Shown here: positions 11,413 through 23,619 of the stretch, one piece after another
Numbering within the stretch: the stretch's first letter is position 1
Layout of the letters: the number at the start of each line of letters is the position of its first letter
Notes under the pieces: generated by a model
Databases searched by the model: none
The model's input: the letters and a program-made list of their open reading frames with translations, nothing else
What the model was told of the DNA's origin: nothing
Program-made: the position numbers and the translations under genes
Origin: Penelope pileata
Taxonomy: Eukaryota; Chordata; Aves; Galliformes; Cracidae
DNA length: 64,000 nt
NCBI GenBank assembly: GCA_013396635.1
Contig: WBMW01000609.1
Coordinates: forward strand, 1 to 64,000
Direction: 5' to 3'

Positions 11413-13058
11413 TTTTTTTTGTTTTTTCATCGTTTGTGTAATTGGACTTCTCAAATTGTGAAGGTTCTTTGTCCTAGACTGTCCTTCACAGATTTCTATA
11501 TTATTGAAATCAGGAGAAAACATGTAAATATTAACAGCACTGCGTAATACTAAAATGCATTTGATAACCAATAGGATGTATAACTCTTAATTAATTAATT
11601 GCTGAGTTACAAATTCTGAATATAAATTACAAGTTCACTAAAATTATTTTTCCCGGTTGTATGCCATCATTCTCAAAGAATTTACATGATGCATACCTAT
11701 GGTGACCCTCTGAAACACATTTGTATTTCAGTAGGTCTTAATGATTTTTAACACTTGATATATTATGTAAGCATGCAATGTGCCATTTACAGAAATAGTA
11801 TATTTGCCACAAAATTTGGTCACACTCCTTTTGAGTGTAATAGAATCTGAAGGAACATGGCAACTTCTAATTATGCAGCACTTTACCATCCTGAACCTTA
11901 AAATAAACTTGGCAAGTCTCTAAGTTTCTATTCGTTCAACTAAGTGGGAACTAAGATTGTGAAATGGAAGTTTTTGAAGTCTATTTATTTTTCATGATGT
12001 TACTTGAAATGGGCATATGAATTATAACTATGCAATTGTAATTTTTAGAACCACAAAAATGTAGCATGTGTGTAAACTTTAAAAAAAGCAATAAAATTTA
12101 TATATATAAGTACATTCTTATACAAACTGCTACACAGACAGACATAAATATAAATACAAAATCCATGTAGTAACTAGACTATTAACATAAGTTTTCCTCT
12201 CTTAACTGTAAGGTAGCTCACCTCACAAATCATATTTCTGTTGGAAATGAAAGGTGCACTGCTGCCAGCATTTTGTATGAAATAATGATACACTTAACTA
12301 CCTGCAAGTGCTGACTGAATGCTTCTGCTTTTCCTTTCCAAGGTGACTGTTACACAGATTGATGTAAGATTCAGCAGGACTACAAAGGTTAAAGATGCAG
12401 ACCCAGAGCTAGAAGGCAGCTCTGACACTGATGGAATACAGTACAATGAGAATGCCCACATTATTGTCCTATCCTCTGATAACTGGTGTAATATGAAAAC
12501 TGACTACAGGAGAAGGGAACAAATTAAATCCATTAATCAAGCATATCTGTACTAAACAGTTGTTCTGAAGAGATGAACAAATGAAAAATTTACTGTTTGT
12601 TTCCATGCTTGCTAGCACAGGAGAAGAAAATTAATTATAAGGCTGCAGCTAAACTATTAGTTAAGTTTTTTCTTGAGAAAACTATTCATTGCTTTGTCAA
12701 AGAACAAATGAACCTCATTAGTGAGATTAGTTTCAGCTGATCATTTTGCATTAGGACAGACTAATAACATACCCTTTAGGAATATATTGAAGGAAATAAC
12801 TCCAACAAACCAGAATACATTTTATACCTCTTACTTTATTAGACTGTTACGTTGAAAATATATGATTTGTCACTCAACTAAAAATCTACTCTGCTTTCTT
12901 CATTTTCCTCTGGTGAAGTTAAGTATGTGGTTGTTAGGTTGACTATAGTCAGCTGTTTGTCAGGGATTCACAAAGGGATCTCTAGTTAAGGGGTCTCGCA
13001 GTTCACTCATAAAAGTCCTCTCTAGAAGCATGTTGTCCAAAACCTAGCTAATTCTTCC

Positions 13059-13096
13059 AAAAAAAAGAAAGAAAGAAAGAAAGAAAGAAGAGAAGC
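13059..13096. repeat. (GAAA)n microsatellite
   Basis: An A-rich start followed by about six GAAA units and a degenerate AGAAGAGAAG end. Confidence 0.9.
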
Positions 13097-15577
13097 CAAG
13101 CAATAAAAGAAAAACCCTTTATAGGGTCTGATTTTTTGTTGTTGTTGCTGCTGCTATATATAAAATGAAATTACAGTTTGATCCAAACTCAGTGGAATTG
13201 TTCAAGAAGCTTATATTGATAGAAGCAAGATGCACAGAAGTTCTCTAATCTACAGAGCAAAGAGTACAGGCTTACACTGCTTTGTCATCCTTCTTGAAAC
13301 TATTATTAAAGTAGTCTCTCCTCTTTGGAATGAATGGAAACTAGCTGTCTATAACATGAAAGCTTTCATAGCAAAACTATTACTTACAGTACGTCAGAGA
13401 AATTACACATCTTTGTAGTACAGCATATATGATTAATTTTCTAAAAAGAAAAAAGCAAATTCTTCACAGTGAAGCCTCTGATACAGAATGGACTCAGCTA
13501 CAGTGCTGGATTTCTCATGAAGCAAATACTTCCCATGGGGAATTGAACTGAAATCACGCAGATGAAACAGCCAGACATCAAACAGTAATTAGCTTGTCAC
13601 TACTCAATTGACCTGATTCCCACTGGAAGTCTAGAGGCAAAGGAGTAGTTGTCAAACACCTTAGCTAATGAAGTCTGTTTCCACTAGCTTTATGTCTCGA
13701 GTGCCAGCTATTGCGGATAAACCTATGGGAAGAGCTTACAAAGCCTGGGACATTTGGGAAGTGCATTCTCCTACATAGCCTCCTCGTGCTGCATAGCAAT
13801 CTCCAATTATTCTTCACACTTGCAGCATTGATAATGTCTGCTTTTCTGTCTAGAATCTTATTTTCATAAGCCTTGAATTTTGTTAATACAGTCAACAGTA
13901 TTTTGGCTGTGTCCTCTGCCAGTCCATTGACCAACGGTTTAAAATGTTACTGACAAGAAGTGTTGTAACAGTACATGAAAACATATAAACCTCAGCATGC
14001 CTGATTTTCTTTGAAGACCAACTAAGAGTTGCTCTATCCCATGATTACTTATTTCCTGATCCATCCAGCCATACAATTTGAATTCTCCACTGTGGAAAAA
14101 TCAATATTTAAAAATGATATTTTGGTGTTAAAATGGTTTCCCTACACTTAAATAAAATTAAAAAAAAATGCCATTAGCAGATTAAAGCCTTTCATTTTTA
14201 GTATAGCTTGTTTAACCAAAAGAAAAACCTCAAAAAGGATTGAAAATCTGACCTAGTGTCTCCATTTTCTACTGTTGAAGTGATTTAGCTGTCTTTCTTT
14301 TTATAGAGTACATTATGAAATGCAATTGAAGTAAATTTAACAAAACAGTTGCTAAGACATCACTGACAGCCATCCTTGAAACTTCAATGGCAGAAAGGCA
14401 TTTGGTAGTATAGGGGTAATGTTCAAAATTACCTTAGAGATATAACTGTAGATCCCATATCTGTATCATATGCACATGTAATCTTGAAGTTTAAACAAGA
14501 CAACCTGTCTTTACACTGTTTCAATTCCATTTTGGCAGTAGATCCACCCAATATTAAGCTATTTCAGTAAGAAATAATTTGATACAAGTCTCACATGGTG
14601 TTTCACCATGTTTGTCTTTTGTAATCCAGATACATGATGGGTGTCCAGAGGTTATCTTTAACTATATTTCTCTTTTCAGTATATGACAGGATAAAATCTT
14701 TGACATTACGTCCCTAGTAGTAAACGACTGCATTAGCCCATATTCCCCAGAGTAACATTTGACAGATTGAAGTGCGAATGATACTGTCTGGAAGGAAATG
14801 CGGTGTGGACATAAAGGGCTATGATTAAAAACCTCACTTCTTGTTTTTCCACTGCTGGAGCTCTTAGCCCTAGTAAGAATTCGAGTCATCCGTTGTAGAA
14901 ACTGCACTTTAAAGATTAGCCAGAAGAGCCTTCTCTTCTACCTCAGTAAATCTTCTGTGAACAATGTGCAACTGGCTACCATAAAAAACCAATCCTTTCT
15001 GCAGTCTGTATAGTCTCTGATGACTCTGGCCTATAGCTGCACTCATGATTTTGAATAATAAAATTAGTTTCTACTTTTTGCAAGAAGGATGTGTAGTATG
15101 TTGTGTAAAGTAAACAGAGATGACACATTATGAAATTATATGAAATCTCTATTACTGTGCTGGAAGTTTGTAAGTCAAGGTAGATGAATACAGAATCACA
15201 ATAATGGCAAGAGTTAAATATTTGTAAAACACAATGAAGATTATACTTTGGATTGCAGATGCTAAGCTACAAATGATAAAAAGCGTGTTTGAATTTCCTT
15301 CTAAATGATACAGGGGAGCCTAAGCAAATGAACTAGAAAATAGTGGATGCTATTATATCTACATCATTTCATAGCATCAAATGATGGATTCACAGAAGAT
15401 ATATATTACTAAAATGAAATTACATATGTCCTTTGGTCAAATTTCTTAATGAAAGTAGGAGATTAATGGACAATGGAGAATATGTAAGCATAGGGTATTT
15501 GAATTTTGAAGAATCTCAATGAATTACCAAAATGTTTATAGTTGTTTTGAGGTGAGTTTGAAAAAGAAGCTCTCATG

Positions 15578-15990
15578 ACTGGAGTGATGTAACTGTGGGC
15601 TATAAGCTCTTTAGGAGGGATAGGCAAGGAAGGAAGAGCAGTGGGGTAACTATGTTGGGGAGCGTTCCGATGTTGTAGAGCTCAGTGCTGGGAATGATAA
15701 GGTTGAGTCCTTATGGGCAAGGATCAAGGAAAAGGCCAACAAGGCTGACATCCAAGTGGGAGTCTGCTGTAGACCACCCAATTAGGATGAAGAAACAGAT
15801 GAAGCATTCTATGAGCAGCTGGCAGAAGCCATGCAATCATTAGCCCTTATTTTTATGGAGGACTTCAACTTACCTGACATTTGTTGGAAATACAATACAG
15901 CACAGAGGAAACAGTCTAGGAGATTCTCGGAGTCTGTGGAAGATAGCTTCCTGAAAGAGCTGAACAGGAAGCTTTTGCTGAGACTTTGGG
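15578..15990 (+). mobile_element. CR1 LINE fragment, endonuclease region
   Basis: The translation follows the apurinic-type endonuclease domain at the start of CR1 ORF2. Blocks seen are VGYKLFRRDRQGRK (about 15595-15637), ADIQVGVCCRPPN (about 15745-15783), DEETDEAFYEQLAEAMQS (about 15787-15840), the EDFNLPDICW block (about 15858-15888, where families usually show GDFN) and RRFSESVEDSFL (about 15919-15954). A stop in the middle (AATTAGG at 15780) and frame changes show that it is dead. It is truncated on both sides: no reverse transcriptase follows. It represents an older CR1 subfamily than the 3'-end copies elsewhere in the window. Confidence 0.82.
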
Positions 15991-18924
15991 AAAAAATAAG
16001 CATAATCATCCTGAGTTCAGAGATGCATAATTTGGAGGAAAAATAGAACAAAACAAGCATAAAAGCAAACTCCTCAACAGCCAACAAACAAACAAACAAA
16101 TAAAACCAAACAAACAAACAAAAAAGCCCAAACTGACAGAAGTATCAGCTTTGTACTCAGCAGTTAGAAGAGAAACAGTTGAAATGTTTCATTTAGGTCT
16201 CTGGAGACTTCATCTCCCCTGAAAAAGGGGAAGATTTGATTTCAATGCGTCTGGAAATGCCCCTCCTAGCACTGCTGTATGCATCTATACAAATACATCA
16301 AGAAGATTGCTCTTTATGCAATCAGAACTATCAAGAAACTAAGTGAAACTCAGGCTTTGAACATGTGAACTAATTAACTTAAACTGTAAATACATGGTGA
16401 CTCCTTGCAAAGCCTCATTCCTGCCAAGATCAAGTTCAAGCTCCTATGCCACTCAAAAAGACTGACCACTAAACTGTTCTTTATTATGATTGAATTAACT
16501 TTTCTCTTGTCAGGACTTCTTATATTGCCTTCAGAAACAGTTAATCTCTAATAGTGATGGCCTAACATATTTCTTATTAAACTCATCTCAGAAAGTTCTG
16601 TAAACTAAATTTCTACCAAGAATCAGCCACTTACCAATAAACTTCCCTATCAAATAAGTAGTTTGCTTTCTCCTGAATAGACATTCCAGATTTGACTGAT
16701 GAAGGCATTTCTCCTCGCAAACCAATACCTAGAATAAAGAAGTGTAAGAAAACATGAAATGCAGAAAAGTTTTTTGTATCTCACAAATTATTGTATTCTA
16801 GTACGTTCAACATTTTATTTCAGTTTTTATATGGCTTGTTTGTTACTTTAACAATTTAAGAAGCACTATCTCATACCTTAAAAATTTATCACTAGGGAAA
16901 GAGTAAAGTTAATGAATGCTCGCGTACAATACTAAAAAAAAACCTTTTATCCAATGTTATCCAATGTCTTGACAGTTTCAAAGAACATCTGAAGTTTAAA
17001 ATTCTCAACATATTAAGCCAAAAACAAAAACTGGAGGTATGACAGAAGGCTTCTTGTTAATTAGATTTGTTACATATAAATTAGATAACACATAAACAAA
17101 ACAAAACCAGTTTTTTTTCGCCTAGAACTTCATGTCAGAAAATACAACTCCATATATAATGAGAAAGGAATAGAAATTAGAAGGAAAGGTCAAGTAAAAT
17201 CTTTTTTCATTACTGACTATGAATATCTGTTCCACTTCAAAACATTCCTCCTACAAACAGAAGTTTTGTTCTCTGGTTAAGTTAAATTATCAAGGACCAG
17301 AATTTGATTGCAGTTGCTCCCATCTGGAATGATTCAGTAGATTGTAATGAGATAGACAGAATAACAATAGTAAAGACTACAGTATTACAGTTTAGGTCAA
17401 CATAGCACGTGAGGATTTACTCTGAAGAAAATCAGGCTGTACCACCCAATCATCTAGTCAAAACAAAAAGAAAAAGAAAATCAAAAGCACCCTCTTGTTT
17501 GTAAAAGAATGTTTTTTTAAAAAGAAAGTTATTCTTGTGGAATACTCTGTTCTCTTAAAGAACCTCCCAAAATACTTCTGATTCTACCCAGTCAAAACAC
17601 TCAATCATGCCATTTCTATCTCATCTGTTGAGCTCCACCTCACAGAATTCATTAAACTTTATGTAACATTAGAAATTTAAAAATACAGTGTACTTGTATT
17701 CATTAAATTTAAGCAATGGACAAATGAGTTTGCAGTAAATTCTGAATCACCAGAGAGGTTTAAGATATACCTGTTTGTACCAGTCATTTTGATTTTGATG
17801 CCTATTCGTGTTTCCAAGTTTCGTTGCTTCATACAGCAACTGGGTGAGTTTGCAACAAAACAAAAACTAAAACAAAAAAGAACACGTCTCTGAGATGAAT
17901 GGAAGCTAGCAGGAGCTCAGCATTTTGCAAACTTGGGCGGGTGCCTAGATACAAGTTTATGAAAATCTTAATCACAGGATTTATTTCTCTGCTGTAACAT
18001 GTAATAGAATAAATGAGATTATGAAAACCATAAACTATTTCATTTTCACTTGGTTGGATTTCTAGACAGGTAAAATAAAGATAAATGTTCTCCGAATCAG
18101 GCTTCTCATTTTGACATTCTTATTACAAATAATATAAATTGTATATGAGGCACTTCCTCAGATGTGAGGGAAAGGATTTTCACATAAGAATTTGCAAATT
18201 TATGATCAGCATTGTTGCTCTGTGTATTTGGAATGGTAGTATTTCAAAGTTTTTTTACAGGAGATAAAGATCCTCTATTTCTCTATGGGAACATTAATTC
18301 TTTTTCAAAGTTTTACCACCAAAACCTCCCTAACAAGTTAATGTTGTTTCATATATAACCCACAACTAATAAAAAGTATTTTACTAGATATGCCTAAGTT
18401 TGACAGGCTTTCCACCTTTTTATTATCTGATGTTGTTCAAACACTACATCTTTTTTGCTAGACTACCATAGTATAGTTTGGTTTAGCTACCGCAATGACA
18501 GTGATATCAGTCAGGGCAAAGTCAAGAATTATACCCGCTTTCTGCTCTATCTTGTACCTTATTCTGTCTAAGAAGACAAAATCTCATACACTAGAGTCTT
18601 TCAGAACCTCCTGATCACAGTTGCCCTCATTTACAAACCCTGTTATAAATACATCAATGCATGAAAGATAATAAATAGCAAAATCTGTATAGAAATTTCA
18701 GACAAAAAATGAAAATCTTTCAAGCAGTTGAAATGAGAGTTTGCATTGGCAGAATTCAGCTTCCTCACTAGTGCTTGCCAACATACATTGTTCCTCTTAT
18801 AGTTCAACTTTGATCATTTCAGATTTTTAATACCCAAAAATTAATGTCTAGCACCATGAAGGCTCATTAGAGACTAAAAGAAAATTGAAGTGTACTTCCA
18901 AGCCATGTGATTCCTGGCAGTATG
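15991..18924. other. Unassigned AT-rich DNA
   Basis: About 2.9 kb with no recognised gene. It contains a (CAAA)n microsatellite at 16083-16126. The minus-strand frame over 15809-16117 is the shadow of the CR1 piece plus this microsatellite. Nothing else was recognised. Confidence 0.5.
16083..16126. repeat. (CAAA)n microsatellite
   Basis: Repeated CAAA units with a TAAAAC interruption in the middle. Confidence 0.9.
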
Positions 18925-19342
18925 TACAAGGGCTGCTCTGAAAGTCATGTTTCTTATTTTATGACGACAGAGGCGGATGTTGGTGGTCTGGCAGTAGAGA
19001 TTGAACCTTCCCACCAAAATACCATTACATTTTGTTGCCATGTGACAGATGGCAGCAGAGGAACAATATGACAAAATGGTGTCTGACGTGGAAGTGCAGG
19101 TGAAGCAAAGGTGTGGAATTGGATTCCTCCATGCGGAAAAAATGGCAGATATTTATGGGTGAGGCATGCAGGCTCTTTTTCATCGTTGGTGAAAATGCAT
19201 AGCTAATGATGGTGTCTATGTTGAAAAATCCTGTTTTGTAGCTGTGAATTTGTTCTATCAAATAGTGTTATTGTGCTCTTCATATCTTTTGTAGTTTTGA
19301 TGGGATTAAATAGGAGGCATTCCTTTCAGAGCAACCTATGTA
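18925..19342. mobile_element. Mariner-like DNA transposon, internally deleted (copy 2)
   Basis: The left end 'GGGCTGCTCTGAAAGTCATG' (18930-18949) and the right end with CCTTTCAGAGCAACCTATGTAC (19322-19343) are inverted repeats of each other, extended by a palindromic GTACA/TGTAC around the TA target. The body begins like copies 1 and 3 (GACAGATGGCAGCAGAGGA, then TGACAAAATGGTGTCTGACG) but then loses the helix-turn-helix part present in them and jumps to GGCATGCAGGCTC and the C-terminal block. At about 418 bp it has the largest deletion of the three copies. No function remains. Confidence 0.82.
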
Positions 19343-21012
19343 CATTTTACAGAAGACCGTCACCAGTAAGTGCTGAATGGAACTGTGCCCTTTCCCTTTC
19401 CAAATAGGTAGAATGGCTCCTGAGAGCATGCTGCACCTTCTAACACCTCTTAAGAATTTCTCAATCAAATCTCTGTATATTTTTTCTGTTTAATAGCTGG
19501 TCTGAGTTCTGTGTTGATAAACTGTGATCTTCTGCTAAGTTGCCAGTTCGTATTATGTTTGTGTGTCCATTTCCTTACTCAACAGAGTCAATATCTTCAT
19601 CAAGAGAACCGCAATCATAAGCACATTAGAGGCCACTGAAAACTGATCATCCCTGCAAATTTTGAGGGGATCTACAGGGAAACCATGGAAGCAAAAATAC
19701 AGCATGTAGTTCCTTGCAGAAGAGAATATTGCAAAATGCTGCAGGAACCCCTTAGAAAAATGAAGTGTAGATAAGCAAAATATCATAAAAAATTGTATTG
19801 CATGCCTTCAGATTTATTTTTTTTAAATCATATTAAAAAAATACAACTTGAAAATAATTATCTGTTAAAAGAATCTCTGAATATGAAATGATCAAAAGTT
19901 CATAAAAATAATACAGTAGTACTACAATACTATGTAGTGAGCAGACAAGAAGATAAATAGTGCTTGTCATCTCTTCATTAGAGCATTATTAATGGTTAGG
20001 TTGACAAAAATGTAAAATAATGCAACTCAAAGTTGAAGTATGAGAGAAAAAAATCTTTGACACCACTGCACAGTATTAGAATAACATGATAAAGATGGAG
20101 ATATATCAAGAAAATTTTTATGTAAGCGTGAGATTTTTGGAAATCATACTTTACAAGACTAAATTGCTTATCTGTTTTAAATCATAAAACTTTGCAAATA
20201 AAAAAATAAAGCAATTAATTGTTGCATAGCTTTTTTGTCAGTTTGAGATCAGATACTGCAAGAACTGCAGCATTATTTTATGAGAATTGTAGCAAAACTT
20301 TGAAATATTTAGTTTCTGTATTTTAAAAACTCTTTTCTTTACCAGATTTTAAGTAGTGATTATTTTTTTAAATTGCCAAGAAAGTTTTTTTTGTTGTTTT
20401 TTTTTTTTTTCCAGAAAAGTTGGAGCAAATCAGAGGAGACAAACTATGAATATCTTTCCTGTCATCCTGAATTTTCTTCAGCTTTGTGTTCATGTACACA
20501 GACATAACTAGATTGGAGACCTGCAATGCTGAGCTGGAAATCACGTGAGTAAAAGTGAGATATTCTCCCTTCTTGTCCATAAAAACAAATTTGCTAAGCT
20601 TCATACTTAGAAATAAATGGAGAGAAAGAAGAAAATTGTTGTTCACTGTGGTTTAAAACATAAACTAAAACTTGTTTGGAACCCAGATATATGTTACCAT
20701 TTAAAATGTCAATGCGTAATTATTTAGTATGATCTACTTTTCCACAATACATAAACAAAATAATTTTAATACTTTAGACTTAATACTGTTTGTGTAAGAG
20801 GAGTTGGCTATTCAATATTATATAGAAATCAATGTGCATTATATTGCCCTTTTCTGAAACCCCACACATATTATTGTTTGGAGAAGATAGAATTTGGTCA
20901 TCTTACAACCACACAAGAAAGACATCCAACAGGCAAGATCCTGTGTTAGCGTATGTAAAGAGAGAAAAAATTAACTTTCTTAGCACCAAACCATTATCCA
21001 AGCAACATAAGA
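19343..21012. other. Unassigned AT-rich DNA
   Basis: No recognised gene or interspersed repeat. A poly-T of about 16 bases ends in CCAG at 20397-20414 and looks like an isolated splice acceptor, but nothing recognisable follows it. Confidence 0.5.
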
Positions 21013-21085
21013 AGAAACATAAGAATGTAATGAATGACAAAATGTAATGAATGACAAAGTAATGTCAAGAAACATAACAATGTAA
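21013..21085. repeat. Small local tandem duplication
   Basis: Two perfect 17-base units AATGTAATGAATGACAA sit at 21024-21040 and 21041-21057. They are flanked by an 18-base word (AGAAACATAAGAATGTAA at 21013-21030, with one change at 21068-21085). It looks like a local replication slippage product. Confidence 0.85.
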
Positions 21086-22534
21086 AAAGAAGCACTGTTT
21101 AATGGGATTGATAGCTTCAGTAGATATATATGAAAAGTGGGGATGGAAAGTAAACTGCCAGCAGAGATTAACAGTACTGTCCTGAAAGGTCCTGTGCTGT
21201 TCAACACGATACTCAGTCATACATATTCAATATGTATGTACAACACACTGTTAACAGTTATACATGCTCTTGAAAGGGGTGAATGATGAGGACACAGCCA
21301 AGAGGGAAAACAACGTGGTGGTAAAAAGCTACACAATACCAACGGGAAACAGAACAAGTTCACAAAAGTGGAGTGCTGCAATGAATTATTAAATATACAC
21401 TTGCATACAGTCATCTGTGGGTCAGGCAGTCCCTGAGCAGCAAACCGGTGGAGGCTAGGAGAGTGTTCAGGGAAGTATCTCTGTGTGCCTGCTCTTTTTT
21501 GGTCCTGGTCTCCAGGCAGCCTCTTTTGCTCATTCTCCAAGACATGACACTGAAGAAACAGGATCCATCCAATGGATATCAATGTAACAGGTCAAAAACA
21601 TACTTATCAATGGCCAGTTTTATTTTATACATACAGTCAAGATTTTACAGAAAGTTAACACATTTGTTTAAGGGCCACTAATAAGGTATGTCTTGTTCTT
21701 CATCTTTTCTTTATCTTCCCTTAATACTCCCTTCAGAAAGGAATAATTACAGTGCACGAGGCAAAACCTTTCAAGCTGCAAGTTCTACATAATATAAAGG
21801 GCAAACAATAAAGGTTCCAAAAAATCATTAGAACTAGAAAGAAAAAACATAAGCAATGTCACAAAATAAGCAAGTTTTCTCCATTAATCTATTTTAAATG
21901 AGCAACAAAAATGAGATCCAGGCTGAATGGCCAGCATAATGTGTAACACTTATGTGGTTCTACAGATATTTTCTCAGCAATAACGAAAACTGAAATACTT
22001 TTTTAAACAAATAAGGTTTGAGAAATAATCTATGGAAAAAGTTTTCAAATATGCATGAAGTATCATTAGATAATCTTGGAATTAAAGCTGCAATAACTAA
22101 AAAAAACATGTTTTATAGGGCACATAGTTGAGAAATACAAGATATCACTTCTTACAGCTCATGTTTTTTATTGATATAATAATTGCTATATCATCTTATT
22201 ACATATTTAATTGCAAACATGAGGTTTAAACTTTTAAAATTGTCTTATAATAATTTGTTTAATAAATCAGTATCCTTGATAATCGTTCTTGTACAAGTGA
22301 GCTCCAAAGATCTGTCTAGCCCAGTACTTTGTCTCTGGGGGGTGGCCAGCAGAAGATGGATCACTCAAATTATGCAGCTCCTACTTTTCTACAGTATATA
22401 GACTTTCTAAGACAGATTAAATATCAGTACATAATATTTAGGAATATCCTTTTGTTTTATACATTTATATTTTAAATCCTTTGATTGCTTTTTCTTTCAG
22501 TGTTTGTAATCACTTTAGAACAAGTCTGATGCTA
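21086..22534. other. Unassigned DNA with a possible old repeat
   Basis: No gene was recognised. The stretch 21180-21560 is more GC-rich than its surroundings, and its start (GGTCCTGTGCTGTTCAAC at 21189-21206) resembles the CR1 reverse transcriptase block around PVLFN. The likeness is lost after about 40 bases. The 121-codon minus-strand frame over 21217-21582 has no recognisable product. Confidence 0.35.
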
Positions 22535-22806
22535 CAGCATCCTATGGCAATGGTATCTTTGTCCATCCACTATGTGAATAAGAATCTGCTTTGTTCCATT
22601 TTACAGTCATCCCATTTTTATGAGGGACAACATCATTCACATTCTCCATCGCAGTCCTGATTTTATAGTCTTCTATCATATTCTCCTTCAGTGTTCTCTC
22701 TTTCAGTATGAAGAATTCTAAAAAATTATCCTTCATACAGAAGCTGTTCCACAACATTGATCATCTCTGTTGATTTTCCTTCAATATTTTGTAGTTCTAC
22801 TATAGC
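22535..22806 (-). mobile_element. Very old CR1-like LINE 3' region
   Basis: Read on the minus strand, the translation retains the order of the end of a CR1/L3-type reverse transcriptase. Blocks seen are a degraded LKERTLKENMIEDYKI (about 22690-22640), then a VNDVVPHKNGMT-like block (about 22637-22600) and a terminal part near 22540 that resembles the conserved WNS(L/F)P region only weakly. On the + strand the words around GATTTTATAGTCTTCTATCATATTCTCC (22659-22686) and AAGCTGTTCCA (22741-22751) match a repeat shared by birds, crocodilians and turtles. It is diverged with several gaps and no longer coding. Confidence 0.6.
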
Positions 22807-23090
22807 ATTTTCAGATGAATGTTCTTGAAAGCAAGAGACAACCTTCTGGATATGGTATCATGCAAGGTTTCAGGAGAAAAGGATTTTATTCTTGTTTGTG
22901 TAAAAGATTTTATGAAGTATTTAATCTTCTTATTGACTTAAATTTGAATCATGTGAATTTATTCTTCTGAAATAGATAACATTTCTACTTCCATCATGTG
23001 GAATATAACTGCTAAGATAAACTGATTTGAAATTAATATTTAAGAAACACTATGGCATGAGAGCCTTGTATCTGTTTTTAGATTAGATAC

Positions 23091-23619
23091 TGTCCCGGTT
23101 TGACCTAGCAGACAGCTAAGTCCCCCACAGTTGTTCGCTCACCCTCCCCCCTCCCAAGTGGGATGGGGGAGAGAATTAAGGAATAAATACGGTAGAACTC
23201 GTGGGTTGAGATAAAAGCTATTTACTAAGACAGCAGAGAGAATAAAAGAAATACCAGTACATATATATATATAAGATAAGAAACAAGAAATAATACCCAA
23301 AGCAAGGGACCAACAACCGATACCCAACCGGCCAGCAGCCCCTCCCTCCGAGCAAGAGAGCGATTTCCCTTCCGTAAAAATCACATGATGTGATGTGGCA
23401 TGGAATAGCTCTTTGGTCAGTTTGGGTTAGCTGCCCTAGTCCTGTCCCCTCCCAATTCACAGCTCCTTATGCCTTCTAACTGCTTCACTGAGGAACAAAA
23501 TGTGTCCTTGGCTGTGTTCAACACTGCCAGGTGTTATCAGTTGTTTCTCTTCTGGGAACAAAAACACAGCTTCATACCAGACACTGTGAGAGAAGTAACT
23601 TCTGTGAGAAACTAAGACA
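23091..23619 (-). mobile_element. Complete ERVL-like LTR (solo)
   Basis: On the minus strand this runs from TGTCTTAGTTTCTC to ...AAACCGGGACA, 529 bases, the same length as the solo LTR at 38966-39494 and alignable along its whole length. Landmarks (minus-strand order) are the ATAACACC block (about 23535), the GACCAAAG...ATTCCATG...CATCATGT block (about 23415-23385), the AGTAAATAGCTTTTATCTCAACCCACGAG block (about 23230-23195) and the C-rich block near the end. It contains a (TA)n at 23258-23275. Five-base flanks are GATAC and CTAAA, so no clear target duplication remains. No internal viral genes flank it. Confidence 0.85.

Larger units (their letters stand above)
10618..15577. other. Unassigned AT-rich DNA with small repeats
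   Basis: About 5 kb with no recognised gene. It contains a MIR-like piece (11350-11412) and a (GAAA)n microsatellite (13059-13096) followed by a short TTG/CTG run (about 13136-13153). An open frame of unknown meaning at 12343-12555 is preceded by a pyrimidine-rich AG. A minus-strand frame at 13665-13934 has no ATG at its start and no recognised product. Confidence 0.5.

Noticed and set aside
13665..13934. 89-codon minus-strand frame
   Set aside because: The frame starts without an ATG, has a stop just upstream and no recognisable domain.
21217..21582. 121-codon minus-strand frame
   Set aside because: It lies in a stretch that looks like an old unassigned repeat. The product has no recognisable motif.
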